A stretch of 64,000 bases of DNA from BMS3ABIN03 sp964418885 (lineage in GTDB: Bacteria > Bacteroidota > Ignavibacteria > Ignavibacteriales > Ignavibacteriaceae), in contig CAYQNW010000010.1 in NCBI GenBank assembly GCA_964418885.1, positions 1 through 64,000 on the forward strand, given 5' to 3'. The translations under genes were made by a program, and so were the position numbers. Below the pieces are notes generated by a model. It was not told where the DNA came from and made no database searches. It saw only the letters and a list, made by a program, of their open reading frames with translations. Below are positions 27,975 to 38,088 of this stretch, in pieces. Each line of letters starts with the position of its first letter. Within the stretch, counting starts at the first letter, position 1.

Positions 27975-28033
27975 TCACCCAAATATATAAAGATTTTTAA
28001 TAGGTAGAAGATAATTGTTTGCAATTTTCCTTT

Positions 28034-28846
28034 TCAGGCGAGTAACGAGTGTATCTTTTTTTCATTGACTGAATTCGGATAAAAATCTCCCATCCATCTT
28101 TTGCATCTGTTAGCATCCAATGGGACTCCTATTGCCGGAACATCATACTTAGCACATAATCTTAATCCGTTTATCAGTTCCGGGATACAAGCAACGCCGA
28201 AAGCACCAACACTATGCCCATTTGCTATTGCGAGCCTGAAAACTTTTTTAAGATTAGCTTCTCTCCATATGTACGCTTTAATGTGGTGTGATCTCATCAT
28301 TTTGCTCACACGATTAATAGAACAATTTTTTGAGCAGTTTTTACAAACATAATCGGTTCCATCTGAAACTGATAAACATTCCATTTCCTGATCGTGAAGA
28401 CAATGTGGCAGAAACGCATATTTAGTTTCAGATAAATTAAAACTTTCCTTGTTTAAACGGTTTACGAGTTCAATTTCTATCATGTAGAGAAGGTATTGTT
28501 CACGGGAGGTATTTAAAGTAGAGCCACATTTTTTAGATAACGGAAGATTTTTAAGATATAAATCGATGCCTGTAAAATACTTTGAAAAGATGCTTTCTGC
28601 TCCGATTAGAATTTCCCTAAGAAATGAATTTTCAAGCATAGTTTTTATAACTTTCTTGAGTCTTCTTTTATGCAAAGAGTTTTTTCTAATAAACTCAAGA
28701 AGTTTTGTATCATGGTTGAATTGGTTCAAAATGGTTTTTACAAAGTTATTTAGCTCTTCATAAAATAAATCTGTTGAATCATCCCTCCCATAAAGTGAAT
28801 AGGTTTTACCGATTATTTTTTCCTCGTCAATTCCAATCTTTCCCAA
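28034..28846 (-). CDS. DUF116 family protein, cysteine-rich
   Basis: A 270-residue DUF116-type protein of unknown biochemical role. It has a family-like core: FLPHCLHDQEMEC, then the metal-binding-looking cluster VCKNCSKNCSINRV, a region AYIWREANLKK, and AFGVACIPELINGLRLCAKYDVPAIGVPLDANRC. The many cysteines suggest a metal or Fe-S site. Helical N-terminal residues 20-130 are without recognised motif. The start is TTG at 28846, with an in-frame TAA three codons upstream and no Shine-Dalgarno site. DUF116 genes are often seen near lipoate or radical SAM genes, but not here. Confidence 0.8.
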   Translation of the reverse strand: MGKIGIDEEKIIGKTYSLYGRDDSTDLFYEELNNFVKTILNQFNHDTKLLEFIRKNSLHKRRLKKVIKTMLENSFLREILIGAESIFSKYFTGIDLYLKNLPLSKKCGSTLNTSREQYLLYMIEIELVNRLNKESFNLSETKYAFLPHCLHDQEMECLSVSDGTDYVCKNCSKNCSINRVSKMMRSHHIKAYIWREANLKKVFRLAIANGHSVGAFGVACIPELINGLRLCAKYDVPAIGVPLDANRCKRWMGDFYPNSVNEKKIHSLLA

Positions 28847-29082
28847 ATTGCATTTACCAATAATTTATTTAGTAACTATGTAAAAAGTATTATTAATTTT
28901 TATCTAAAGTTAATCTTTATGATAATAATTATGCGGGTATTAAGCGGGATGCAACAAGAAAAGTATTTGTCCGATTTATTACGTTACTAATTTATTAAAT
29001 ACTTTAGACCCTATCATAAATGTCAAGAGAGAGTAAAATACATACAAAAAAATAAATAGAAAGCCTGTTGTTAAATGTTGGA

Positions 29083-31233
29083 TCATTCTATTCTTAAATG
29101 ATTTCCCTCAACGATTATATTATGCTTTTTATTATCGACAGTAAAATTTTTAAGAATCAGTTTTTTAACTTTCTCAGGAAGCATTGGTGAGTATTTTTCT
29201 TCTAAGCCATTATCTGTCAATCTCAAACCGGTATACCCAAAAATAACCTGTTGAAGAAAAGATCCTGCCCCGGTAATGAAATTTACAGAATTATTTGTAT
29301 GTGTTTCAGCCAGAACATTAAATGGTGGTCTAAGATAACCATATAAGGTGTTGGTTATAATTGCATTAAATAAACTATCCATTCCCAATTCTGCAGCAAT
29401 AATAGGAACGAAGTTCGTACCCATCATTGCGCCGGCACCATGCTTTCCTAAACTTTTTACAGCGTGTATTAAATTATTTCTCTTTGTATTATCACTCATC
29501 TTCATTTGAAGCGGATAGCTGAGTAGATTGACGACACTAGACCAAAGTTGAGTGGCTCCAACATCAGCGAGTGCAGTTCCATAAGTGGGATGGTATTCCT
29601 CTTTATCATTATATGGGATAAACATTTTTTTGCTGATTTCTCCCCATTTAGGATTCTTCTTAGTTCCAAGAACATCACTTACTTTATCTGCTAACTCTAG
29701 GTTTATTTTTGCCACTGAATTAGTGTAGGTTTCGTTGCTTACACCAATCAATCCTTCGCTTACCGACACTACCTTCCCAATTTCATATCTGTCTTTTTCT
29801 TTGTTATAATTTACCCTGCTTGTCCAGAAGTCTGCTGTTGCAGAAATCACTTTTGACCCATAATTGTTTAGCCAGTTCGTATCTCTTGTAGCCAGAAAAT
29901 ATTGCCATTGAGCCAGAGCTACATCTCCAACCACATGATTTTCCCCAATTGCATTTTGATGGGCGAAATAAGGAGTGCTTTCTTCTCCAAGATCGTCAGA
30001 TTCCCAGGGATACATTGCCCCTTTGTAATTATTTTTCATTGCATTTTCTTCAGCACTTTTAAGAGTATTGTATCTGAACATTATTATTGATTTTGCCATA
30101 CCAGGATGCATAAATAAAAGCGGGGGAAACATATAAGTATCTGCATCCCAGAATATATGTCCATAGTATCCGCTGGTAGCTAATCCCATCGGAGGAATAC
30201 TGAAATGTGTGTTTTTATCGACGCTACAAAGAAGATAGAAAATCATGGAATGAATGATCTTTTGTAAAGAGTTATCCCCTTCAATTACTATATCGGTTTT
30301 CCATAAGTTGTTCCATTCTTTTTTATGGTCATCCAATAATTTATTAAAGCCTTCATATGCAGCAGCAGTACAAATTTCCCCTGCTTTCTCAACATCCGCC
30401 CCGGGGACAATTGAAACGAATTTATAAAAAGTATATTTCACTCCTTTCTCAGGAAGAAACTTTATTATTATTTCAGTGGATTTATTTCTGTCAACAGAAG
30501 AAATCTCTGGGTTTGAAACATTTATTTCATAATAAACTTCAGAGGCAATGGATACTTTTGTATTTCTTCCTTCGCTTTTTGTGAGAGCCTGAATTTGACC
30601 CCCGTTTGAACTTTTTTTGGAGTTAATCTTTAAAACTTCAACAAACCCTGGATACCATTCTGCAGGCCAGGTACCAGGTGGATTTGGTTTAATTGTTTCA
30701 AGTTTTGCTAAAGGCATTCGCTGTGGTTTTTCTCTTTCCTTAATAGGAAATGATAATTTTATAGTATCAGAAAAGTTCGTGGATAAATCAAATTTTATTA
30801 CTGCAAGATTTTGATTTTTTCTTGAAACAAATGTTAAGATATTTAAATCTGTTTTTTTACTATCTACATTCCAGCTGTAATTTGTTTCAAGCAGGCCATT
30901 ATACATATCAAGTTTTTGAGAATAATTTGTTATCTCCGTTGAGTCATTAGGCGCAGTATCATTTAGCCATCTTTTGCTGTTAAAATAATTTATTTCATTC
31001 CATTCAGGAAGACAAGCAATTCTTGGAATATCATCTTTCGCGTGATCGTAAAGTTTTATTATATAAGATTCTGCCGGAAAGCTTCCTAACTGCGACGAAG
31101 ACAAACTAAAATGACCATTCCCTAAATAAGCTGGGAAATAAGTTCCTGATTTATGAGCAGTAATAAGAAAACCAGCATCCTGAGGAAAGATTAAATTTCG
31201 GCAAAGCATGAAAAGAATTAAAAGCTTATACAC
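29083..31233 (-). CDS. Secreted GH65-like glycosidase (acid trehalase / glucosyl-galactosyl hydrolase group)
   Basis: A 716-residue six-hairpin glycosidase with an N-terminal signal peptide (about residues 1-18, LLILFMLCRNLIFPQ). The catalytic barrel shows HIFWDADTYMFPPLLFMHP, GEESTPYFAHQNAIGENHVVGDVALAQ and SEGLIGVSNETYTN; the Glu of 'SEG' aligns with the general acid seen as DE in related acid trehalases and protein-glucosylgalactosylhydroxylysine glucosidases. Activity on an alpha-glucosidic disaccharide or glucosylated protein is likely; the sugar cannot be fixed by eye. The start is GTG at 31233, with GGAG 5 bases upstream. It follows a TonB receptor and lies near a trehalase and a sugar-type transporter, which favours trehalose or a trehalose-like sugar. 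Confidence 0.82.
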   Translation of the reverse strand: MYKLLILFMLCRNLIFPQDAGFLITAHKSGTYFPAYLGNGHFSLSSSQLGSFPAESYIIKLYDHAKDDIPRIACLPEWNEINYFNSKRWLNDTAPNDSTEITNYSQKLDMYNGLLETNYSWNVDSKKTDLNILTFVSRKNQNLAVIKFDLSTNFSDTIKLSFPIKEREKPQRMPLAKLETIKPNPPGTWPAEWYPGFVEVLKINSKKSSNGGQIQALTKSEGRNTKVSIASEVYYEINVSNPEISSVDRNKSTEIIIKFLPEKGVKYTFYKFVSIVPGADVEKAGEICTAAAYEGFNKLLDDHKKEWNNLWKTDIVIEGDNSLQKIIHSMIFYLLCSVDKNTHFSIPPMGLATSGYYGHIFWDADTYMFPPLLFMHPGMAKSIIMFRYNTLKSAEENAMKNNYKGAMYPWESDDLGEESTPYFAHQNAIGENHVVGDVALAQWQYFLATRDTNWLNNYGSKVISATADFWTSRVNYNKEKDRYEIGKVVSVSEGLIGVSNETYTNSVAKINLELADKVSDVLGTKKNPKWGEISKKMFIPYNDKEEYHPTYGTALADVGATQLWSSVVNLLSYPLQMKMSDNTKRNNLIHAVKSLGKHGAGAMMGTNFVPIIAAELGMDSLFNAIITNTLYGYLRPPFNVLAETHTNNSVNFITGAGSFLQQVIFGYTGLRLTDNGLEEKYSPMLPEKVKKLILKNFTVDNKKHNIIVEGNHLRIE

Positions 31234-31300
31234 AGTTACTCCAAATTTTACAGACCAGATATTAGCAAAAAATTATTGATGTGAAAATTTAATAAAAAAA

Positions 31301-31336
31301 TTGCAGCATAAACATTTTGATCTGCTTATGCTGCAA
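31301..31336 (-). terminator. Terminator of the TonB receptor gene
   Basis: TTGCAGCATAA at 31301-31311 pairs perfectly (11 bp) with 31326-31336. Read on the minus strand the stem is followed by a run of T. It lies just downstream of the receptor stop and upstream of the glycosidase, so it should uncouple or reduce cotranscription of the two. Confidence 0.75.
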
Positions 31337-31367
31337 ATAAGATTTGACTTATGAAACAATTAAACCA

Positions 31368-33878
31368 CTAAAAGTCTACACCAATAGAAAATCTAATTGA
31401 ACGACCTAATAGAGGACGACCATTTTTTGCTATTGGATCACGGGGATCTCCTTCAGTTAATCCCTCGGAATTTGTCAAGTTATCTCCGCTAGCTCCGAAC
31501 GTGATACCACTTGCTGTTACTACGTTTACTCCAAAGTCCAGCTTGGTATATGAATCTAACTGATAAGAGTTGCTTCTGTCATTCCATCTTTTACCTGCAT
31601 ATTTAAAGGCACCAAAAAGAACAGCAGTCAGGCTTTGAGATAATTGGAAATTATAACTGGGTGCGATTCTGAATTGCAAATCCGGTTGACGCCATAATTT
31701 ATTGTTTACAATTGTCGGATCACTGGATTCAGTTATTTCACCACTTTGTACTGTGCCTGTTAACTGAATTCTTAAAGCATTAACACTTAAAGCAGCATCA
31801 ATTTCCGAACCGAAAGTTCTTGTTTTTAAAAGTGCAGCAGCAAATGTTGAACCAACACCTCCATCAAATAGCTCAACTGTATTTAAAAACCCGGTTAAGA
31901 ATAAACTGAAAACATCACGTTGATACTTTATTCCTAATTCATATTGATTAAACAAGTTTGAACCTAAAGTACCGTCCTGCAACGTACCGCTCTCTAATTT
32001 ATAACTGCTTCCTTCTCTTATATTATCAAACCAGGGGAAGTTTACACCTTTTGTACCACGAACATAAACTCCAAAATCAGGATTAAATGCATAGTTTAAT
32101 GCTGCCGTTCCTGCCCAATCTTTTCCATCCAGCGATGCCGTCATATCAATTACTCCATCAGGAACATCCCCTGCATCAAGAGTAAAGTTCAGATTAAAGA
32201 AATGATATCTTGCACCAAGATCAAGTCTGAATTTGTCAGTTATTTGCCATGAATCACCGGCATAAATTGCAAAGACTCTTGCATCGCCGGCTTCGTTCAG
32301 ACCATAATTCCAGCTCGGCCAAACACTATCAGCCGGAACATTAGCTATTATATCACCATTAGTTATAGCCTCAATTGGCACATGATTTCCAAGCGTCCAG
32401 AAATCATCTGTAGTCCAGTAAGCCTGGTATGCACCAATCGTCAGGTTATGCTGCTTAACTTTCTTTGTTATGCTTATATCATTTGTAAATGATTCAATTT
32501 TTTTCTGCACAACCCAGCTGCCATAACTCTGAACATAACCGGAAGTAAGGGTTTGACCACCAACGGTCATAATTGGACTTCCACCAAGTTTAGATCTTAA
32601 AGCAGAAACACTCAATGGATTCCCATTTGGAACAAACCCGTAAGTATCCGCATTTCCTTTTGTGTAAGATAAATTATCCTTAACAGTCCAACCTTTTCCT
32701 AAATCATAATCAAAATTTAATCCATTGACCATTCCTTTCCATCCACGTCCATTCGAAAAATCAAAATTAGCACTATCACCCTGGGCATTAATTGCCAACA
32801 TCCGGTACCTGGTTGTATTTCCAAGAGGTGAAAATGTTCCAAGATTATTTCCAATTCCTAAAGCCATTGGTAGAATCCATTGACCATGATCATCAGTCAG
32901 TCTTGAAAATACATTTACAGAACCATTATCAAACGCTTTAGTAAGCTGTACAGTTAGTTGTTGACCGTTCTCCGAATTAAACTGGGTATTTCTAATGCCT
33001 GGTGAAGTTCTGAAATAACCGCCAACCATATAATAGAATTGGTTTGAAATCGGGCCGCTCAATACCGCATCAACTCTTTGTTCACTATAATCTGATGCGG
33101 TATATTTTACTCTTCCTTTAGTTATATCAGTTCCTCTTATCAGATTAAAGTTTGTAGTCAACCCGGCTTCACCATTTGAAAATACAGCGCCAGGCCCACC
33201 TCTTAAAGCTTCTGTTGAAGCAATAGTTTCATCAATTCTGAAGAGAGTACTTTGTTCCAGGAAAGAGAGAGTTTCAGTCCCGTAAATAGGCGCACCATTA
33301 ATAGAGAATGTTACAAATGGTGCATCGCCACCTGATGGTAATCCACTTACCATAATATTTGCACCGGCAACACCACCGGTACTTTCAGACCATACTCCCG
33401 GTACTAAATCTAATGCTGCTGCAGTACTTGGTGGAGACATTTGTTCCATTTCGCGTGGGGAGATTGTAGTAACTGAAAAACTAGCATCTTTCTTTTTTAT
33501 ACCTGTACCGCCGGCAGTACCCGAAATAACTACACCCTCCATTTGTAGAACATCCTGTGTCAGTGTAAAATTCTGTGTTGTAGTTTCACCACCGGTAACC
33601 GTAATTGAAACGACAACGGTCTTATAACCTACAGCACTTGCTTGAAGATCATAGGTTCCAGCAGGAACATTTGAAATACTGTAATTCCCGCTTGCATCTG
33701 ACGCAGCACCAATATTAGTTCCAACTATTAGAACATTAGCAAACGGTACGGCATTATTTTGTGGATCTGAAATCATTCCTGTGACTGTACCTTGGGCAAA
33801 CGCCAGGTTACAAAAAAGAAAAGTGATTATTACAAAGGTAATTGTTTGCAATAACCGAATTGTGAATTTATTATACAT
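31368..33878 (-). CDS. TonB-dependent receptor with N-terminal carboxypeptidase-regulatory-like domain
   Basis: An 836-residue outer-membrane importer. Order: signal peptide (1-29, ending LAFAQ), a carboxypeptidase-regulatory-like beta sandwich (about 30-115: GTVTGMISDPQNNAVPFANV, GNYSISNVPAGTYDLQASAVGY), a plug domain (about 130-245: ALDLVPGVWSE, VSGLPSGGDAPFVTFSINGA, EALRGGPGAVFSNG), and a beta barrel ending RSIRFSIGVDF. The N-terminal extension is typical of sugar-type (SusC-like) receptors, but no SusD gene accompanies it. A strong AGGAGG site precedes the ATG. It is divergent from the MFS/trehalase genes, sharing a 400-base control region with them. Confidence 0.9.
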   Translation of the reverse strand: MYNKFTIRLLQTITFVIITFLFCNLAFAQGTVTGMISDPQNNAVPFANVLIVGTNIGAASDASGNYSISNVPAGTYDLQASAVGYKTVVVSITVTGGETTTQNFTLTQDVLQMEGVVISGTAGGTGIKKKDASFSVTTISPREMEQMSPPSTAAALDLVPGVWSESTGGVAGANIMVSGLPSGGDAPFVTFSINGAPIYGTETLSFLEQSTLFRIDETIASTEALRGGPGAVFSNGEAGLTTNFNLIRGTDITKGRVKYTASDYSEQRVDAVLSGPISNQFYYMVGGYFRTSPGIRNTQFNSENGQQLTVQLTKAFDNGSVNVFSRLTDDHGQWILPMALGIGNNLGTFSPLGNTTRYRMLAINAQGDSANFDFSNGRGWKGMVNGLNFDYDLGKGWTVKDNLSYTKGNADTYGFVPNGNPLSVSALRSKLGGSPIMTVGGQTLTSGYVQSYGSWVVQKKIESFTNDISITKKVKQHNLTIGAYQAYWTTDDFWTLGNHVPIEAITNGDIIANVPADSVWPSWNYGLNEAGDARVFAIYAGDSWQITDKFRLDLGARYHFFNLNFTLDAGDVPDGVIDMTASLDGKDWAGTAALNYAFNPDFGVYVRGTKGVNFPWFDNIREGSSYKLESGTLQDGTLGSNLFNQYELGIKYQRDVFSLFLTGFLNTVELFDGGVGSTFAAALLKTRTFGSEIDAALSVNALRIQLTGTVQSGEITESSDPTIVNNKLWRQPDLQFRIAPSYNFQLSQSLTAVLFGAFKYAGKRWNDRSNSYQLDSYTKLDFGVNVVTASGITFGASGDNLTNSEGLTEGDPRDPIAKNGRPLLGRSIRFSIGVDF

Positions 33879-34281
33879 AGTTCCTCCTAAATATTAGTTG
33901 ATTAGCCGGAAAATTATTTTGGAAGTATATCCGGAGTTTAATGTGCTGAGTTGCGATATGTACTATAATTCATAACATTTTGAATAAGATGATTATTATT
34001 CATAGTTCTGTTCTTGAATCTGCCATAATTTTTAAAAAATTATACCATTCCCATAATATCAATTGTTTTATGGGCAGACTGAAAAATCATCCGTTTATCC
34101 ACCCACGTTTTTTCAAATTAAGTATATATGTCTAAATACACAAGTATCCAGATCACATGATCTATTGCTTATTGAAAACAATTAAGATTCGGACATCTTT
34201 ATTTATTATTTTTTCATTCTTGTTAAAATTTTAATATTTTCTATTCACATACACATAAAATTTAAACCTTCCGAGGATGTG
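33879..34281. promoter_or_regulatory. Divergent control region of the sugar locus
   Basis: About 400 bases between the receptor (minus) and the MFS transporter (plus), with no gene. Two inverted repeats stand out: CCCATAA/TTATGGG (34050-34056 and 34068-34074, 11-base spacer) and AGATCA-CA-TGATCT (34150-34163). Either could be an operator for a sugar-responsive regulator, though no regulator gene sits in the locus. The rest is AT-rich without strong promoter boxes that I can defend. Confidence 0.4.
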
Positions 34282-35526
34282 ATGAGGAATTTTAAAGTAA
34301 AGCTGTCACTCTATATAAATTATTTTGTAATAGGGCTGATGCTCAATAGTGTGGGGATTGTCATACTGCAGGTGATAATTCATTACAATGTAAGTGAAGG
34401 GGCCGCAAGCGTTCTTGAAGCATTTAAGGACCTGTCAATTGCTATATTTTCCTTTCTGCTTGCATCATACATTCCAAAGTTCGGGTATAAAAGATCGATG
34501 CTGACTGCACTGCTTGTTGTAACAGCAGCTTCACTTGGTATGAGATTTTTCGATGGTTTCTTAATGTCCAAAATATTATTTGCGGCAACCGGTTTCAGTT
34601 TTGGTTTGATTAAGGTTTCCGCTTATTCTACAGTAGGACTTATAACGGAAAACTCCGATGAACATGCAAGCGTAATGAGTGTGCTGGAAGGAATCTTCCA
34701 GGTTGGCGTTCTGTCTGGTTACTGGATATTTGGATTTTTTATTGGAGATGGCGATCCGGGTTCCGAAGGTTGGTTAAACACTTACTGGGTGCTAGCAGTA
34801 CTTTGTCTTATAGCATTTTTCAATCTGCTTACTGTTAAATTGGATGAAAGTGAAGTTCGGAAAGAAGAAGAAAAGTTTTCGATCATTCATGAGTTTGTTG
34901 AAATGATTGCATTAATACGTTTCCCACTTGTTTTGGTTTTTATTTTTAGTGCCTTCATTTATGTCCTTATTGAACAAAGCATTCAAACATGGTTACCTAC
35001 TTTTAATAAGAGTATTCTCCAGTTGCCCAATTCTATTAGTGTTCAGATAGTAAGTATTTTTGCCGGTGCAATTGCATTCGGAAGAATTGCAAGTGGATAC
35101 TTCATCAAAAAATTTTCCTGGATGAAAGTTCTAACAACGGTTATTCTTTGTGCAATGCTTCTTGTTGTTCTGGTTCTTCCAATTACAAGTGGAATCAAAG
35201 TTGGTTCAATAAATAACTGGATGGAAGTTCCGTTGGCAGGATTTCTTTTACCGATGATAGGGCTTTTTCTAGGTCCCATTTACCCGGCGTTAAATTCTTC
35301 AATACTCAGTATACTTCCAAAGCACAGGCAAAGTGCAATGAGTGGACTTATTGTAATCTTCTCAGCACTCGGTGGAACCACAGGTTCTTTAATAACAGGG
35401 TACATTTTCGGACACTTCAGCGGACAAACTGCATTTTATTTTTCTCTTGTACCGATGGGAGTGTTGTTTGCAGTTCTCTTCTTTTACAGCAACATCAGGA
35501 AAAAGTTTAAGTTCGAGGAGTTTTAA
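34282..35526 (+). CDS. MFS transporter, probably sugar
   Basis: A 414-residue major-facilitator protein with about twelve membrane helices. I take ATG 34282 as the start, with GAGG 5 bases upstream; a GTG at 34279 is also possible. Its second halves of each bundle show FSFGLIKVSAYSTVGLI and FLLPMIGLFLGPIYPALNSSILS, the latter resembling fucose/hexose-type MFS permeases. The stop overlaps the next gene, a trehalase, by one base (TAATG), so the two proteins are made together. That points to import of trehalose or a glucoside across the inner membrane. Confidence 0.85.
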   Translation: MRNFKVKLSLYINYFVIGLMLNSVGIVILQVIIHYNVSEGAASVLEAFKDLSIAIFSFLLASYIPKFGYKRSMLTALLVVTAASLGMRFFDGFLMSKILFAATGFSFGLIKVSAYSTVGLITENSDEHASVMSVLEGIFQVGVLSGYWIFGFFIGDGDPGSEGWLNTYWVLAVLCLIAFFNLLTVKLDESEVRKEEEKFSIIHEFVEMIALIRFPLVLVFIFSAFIYVLIEQSIQTWLPTFNKSILQLPNSISVQIVSIFAGAIAFGRIASGYFIKKFSWMKVLTTVILCAMLLVVLVLPITSGIKVGSINNWMEVPLAGFLLPMIGLFLGPIYPALNSSILSILPKHRQSAMSGLIVIFSALGGTTGSLITGYIFGHFSGQTAFYFSLVPMGVLFAVLFFYSNIRKKFKFEEF

Positions 35527-37025
35527 TGAGTTTACAAAAAGAAGATTATATACAGGTTTCAGGCAGATTATTTACAGCAGTACAATCTTCAGGAACATTT
35601 AAAGATTCAAAAACTTTTGTTGATTCAATCCCTAAAGACGATCCCAAATTAATTAATGAGCTCTATAAAAGTGAAAGGATTAAAAGTTCATTTAATCTTA
35701 AAACTTTTGTCCGTTCACATTTTAATGTTCCATCAGAAATTCAGGAAAAACTATTCTTAACTGAAGAACGGAATATGCAGAAACACATTAAAACGCTTTG
35801 GGATGTTTTAAAGAGGGAGGCTCCTTCCAAAGTAAACGTGCATAGCACTTTAATTCCAATTCCGAAGCCGTACATAATTCCCGGCGGAAGATTCAGAGAA
35901 ATTTATTACTGGGACAGCTACTTTACGATGCATGGGCTTCTTGCCGATGGTGAATTAAAAACTGTAGAAAATATGATCGATAATTTTTCCTATTTAATCG
36001 ATGAAGTTGGTTTTATTCCTAACGGAAACAGGGTTTACTACTTAACCAGGTCGCAACCACCATTCTTTGCTGCTATGATCGACTTAGTATGCAGATTCAA
36101 TAAAGATTACAACTGGGGATTGAAATATTTATCCCGGCTTGAAAAAGAATACCAATTTTGGTGTGGTGATGACAGTAATCATGTTGTTAATCTTACTGAT
36201 GGAAATACATTAAACAGGTATTTTGATCCTGAAGAATTGCCAAGAGAAGAGTCTTATTTTGAAGATGTCCAAACGGCACAAAATTTACCTATTGATCAAA
36301 AGGGGAAGTTATACCAGAACCTTAGAGCCGGTGCGGAATCGGGATGGGATTTTTCAAGCAGATGGTTCAAGGATGAAAAATCACTTTCAACTATTCATGC
36401 TGTAGATATTCTCCCTGTTGATCTTAATTGTCTTTTATACTTTTCGGAAAGTTTGATTTCCAGATTAAATGATTTAAAAAGCGACAAAAACAGAAGTAAA
36501 ATATTTGATAAAATGGCAATAAGTCGCGCTGAATTAATTAATCAAATATTCTGGGATGAAAAAGAAGGTTTCTATTTCGATTATAACTGGAGTGAACAAA
36601 AAAGAACGAAGGTGTTTTCATTAGCAGCCTGCTACCCGTTATACTTTAAAATTGCTGAAAAGGAGATGGCTGAATCTGTAAAAGAAAAAATAGAATCGGA
36701 TTTCCTGAGAGATGGTGGAGTTTTAACAACGTTAAATTTTACCGGTCAGCAATGGGATGCACCAAATGGTTGGGCACCGCTTCAGTGGATTGCGATTAAA
36801 GGATTACGCAATTATGGCTTCAATGATACTGCGAGTAAAATTAAAGACCGTTGGCTTACGTTAAACGAAAATGTTTATAATCGAACAGGTAAAATGTTTG
36901 AAAAGTATGATGTTGATGATATTACCTTACATGCAGGTGGTGGGGAATATCCTTTACAGGACGGATTCGGCTGGACAAACGGTATTGCGAGTGCTTTACT
37001 GAATAACATGGACGAAGAAAAGTAA
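35526..37025 (+). CDS. Trehalase, glycoside hydrolase family 37
   Basis: A 499-residue GH37 enzyme splitting trehalose into two glucoses. Both family signatures are intact: PGGRFREIYYWDSY near residue 120 and QQWDAPNGWAPLQW near 400. The catalytic acid is in AESGWDFSSRW (near residue 278) and the catalytic base is the Glu of MFEKYDV near 457. There is no signal peptide, so it is cytoplasmic, like TreF of enterobacteria. It is coupled to the MFS transporter by a one-base overlap, which makes an import-then-hydrolyse pair. This gene is the best evidence for trehalose as the sugar of this locus. Confidence 0.94.
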   Translation: MSLQKEDYIQVSGRLFTAVQSSGTFKDSKTFVDSIPKDDPKLINELYKSERIKSSFNLKTFVRSHFNVPSEIQEKLFLTEERNMQKHIKTLWDVLKREAPSKVNVHSTLIPIPKPYIIPGGRFREIYYWDSYFTMHGLLADGELKTVENMIDNFSYLIDEVGFIPNGNRVYYLTRSQPPFFAAMIDLVCRFNKDYNWGLKYLSRLEKEYQFWCGDDSNHVVNLTDGNTLNRYFDPEELPREESYFEDVQTAQNLPIDQKGKLYQNLRAGAESGWDFSSRWFKDEKSLSTIHAVDILPVDLNCLLYFSESLISRLNDLKSDKNRSKIFDKMAISRAELINQIFWDEKEGFYFDYNWSEQKRTKVFSLAACYPLYFKIAEKEMAESVKEKIESDFLRDGGVLTTLNFTGQQWDAPNGWAPLQWIAIKGLRNYGFNDTASKIKDRWLTLNENVYNRTGKMFEKYDVDDITLHAGGGEYPLQDGFGWTNGIASALLNNMDEEK

Positions 37026-37128
37026 TTAATACAATTGGGAAGAATTATTCTTGTCACTACTTTCTTAGTTTGAACTTACCTTATCAAAACGGTAGCTTTA
37101 CAAATCTTAATATTACAGGAGAAGCTTG

Positions 37129-38046
37129 ATGAAAATCACTCAATACATAACTCTGATTTTATTATTACAATTAATTACTTTACTAAACGGATGTGGGGAA
37201 AAACTTAAACAAAAAGGAAGTCCCGAATACATAAAAGAAATTCAGCAGTGGCATCAGAAAAGAGAAGATAGATTAAGGAAAGAAAACGGCTGGTTAAACC
37301 TTGTTGGATTATATTGGTTAAAAGAGGGTGAAAATATTTTTGGTTCTGCAAAAGATAATGATATTAAATTCCCGGCAAATGCACCTGAACATATTGGAAT
37401 TCTTACCTTGAATGACAGCATTGTTACTATCAGTGTAAATGAAGGCGTTAAAGTTTTACATGACAGCGAAGAAGTTAAGACGATGATTTTAGGAAATGAT
37501 CTGGATGAAAACACTACCATCTTAAAATCAGGAACCTTAAGATGGTATATCATCAAAAGAGGAGAAAAGTACGGCGTGAGGTTACGTGATCTTAAATCTC
37601 CGTTGATAAAAGAATTTAAGGGAATAGATATATTTCCGATTAATGAAGACTGGAAATTCAATGCTCGATTTATTCGATATGATTCACCTAAAAAGGTGGA
37701 GATTCCGACAATTATCGGAACAACGGAGGAAGACCTCGCCCCGGGCTATCTTTCATTTAGCTTTGATGGAAAAGAATATAAGCTGGTAGCATTGCAAAGC
37801 AGTAATGGATTCTTTATCATTTTCGCCGATCAAACATCTGGAGAAGAAACTTATGGTGCGGGAAGATTTCTCTATACTGATGAACCAGATTCAAACGGTA
37901 ACGTAATACTTGATTTTAACAAAGCTTATAATCCGCCATGTGCGTTCACTAGGTTTGCTACGTGTCCGCTTCCCCCAAAGCGGAATTATCTACATCTTAA
38001 AGTTCTTGCCGGGGAGAAAAAATATGGGGAAGGACATCTGGGATAA
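37129..38046 (+). CDS. DUF1684 family lipoprotein
   Basis: A 305-residue DUF1684 protein with a lipoprotein signal (LLNGC, lipidated Cys near residue 22). Family blocks: NGWLNLVGLYWLKEG after a WHQKREDRLR helix, FKGIDIFPINEDWKFNARF, and the C-terminal half with ETYGAGRFLYTDEP, VILDFNKAYNPPCAFT and FATCPLPP. The function of DUF1684 is not known. I place the start at ATG 37129, with AGGAGA 6 bases upstream; a TTG three bases earlier is less likely. It follows the trehalase by about 100 bases in the same direction, so a shared transcript is possible but not shown. Confidence 0.85.
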   Translation: MKITQYITLILLLQLITLLNGCGEKLKQKGSPEYIKEIQQWHQKREDRLRKENGWLNLVGLYWLKEGENIFGSAKDNDIKFPANAPEHIGILTLNDSIVTISVNEGVKVLHDSEEVKTMILGNDLDENTTILKSGTLRWYIIKRGEKYGVRLRDLKSPLIKEFKGIDIFPINEDWKFNARFIRYDSPKKVEIPTIIGTTEEDLAPGYLSFSFDGKEYKLVALQSSNGFFIIFADQTSGEETYGAGRFLYTDEPDSNGNVILDFNKAYNPPCAFTRFATCPLPPKRNYLHLKVLAGEKKYGEGHLG

Positions 38047-38088
38047 ATAAAGGACCAATTATTTTCTATTAGATATGTTCAATAAAAA

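Noticed and set aside
28847..29082. Possible small gene between the DUF116 gene and the glycosidase
   Set aside because: AT-rich stretch with frequent stops in all frames and no ribosome site.
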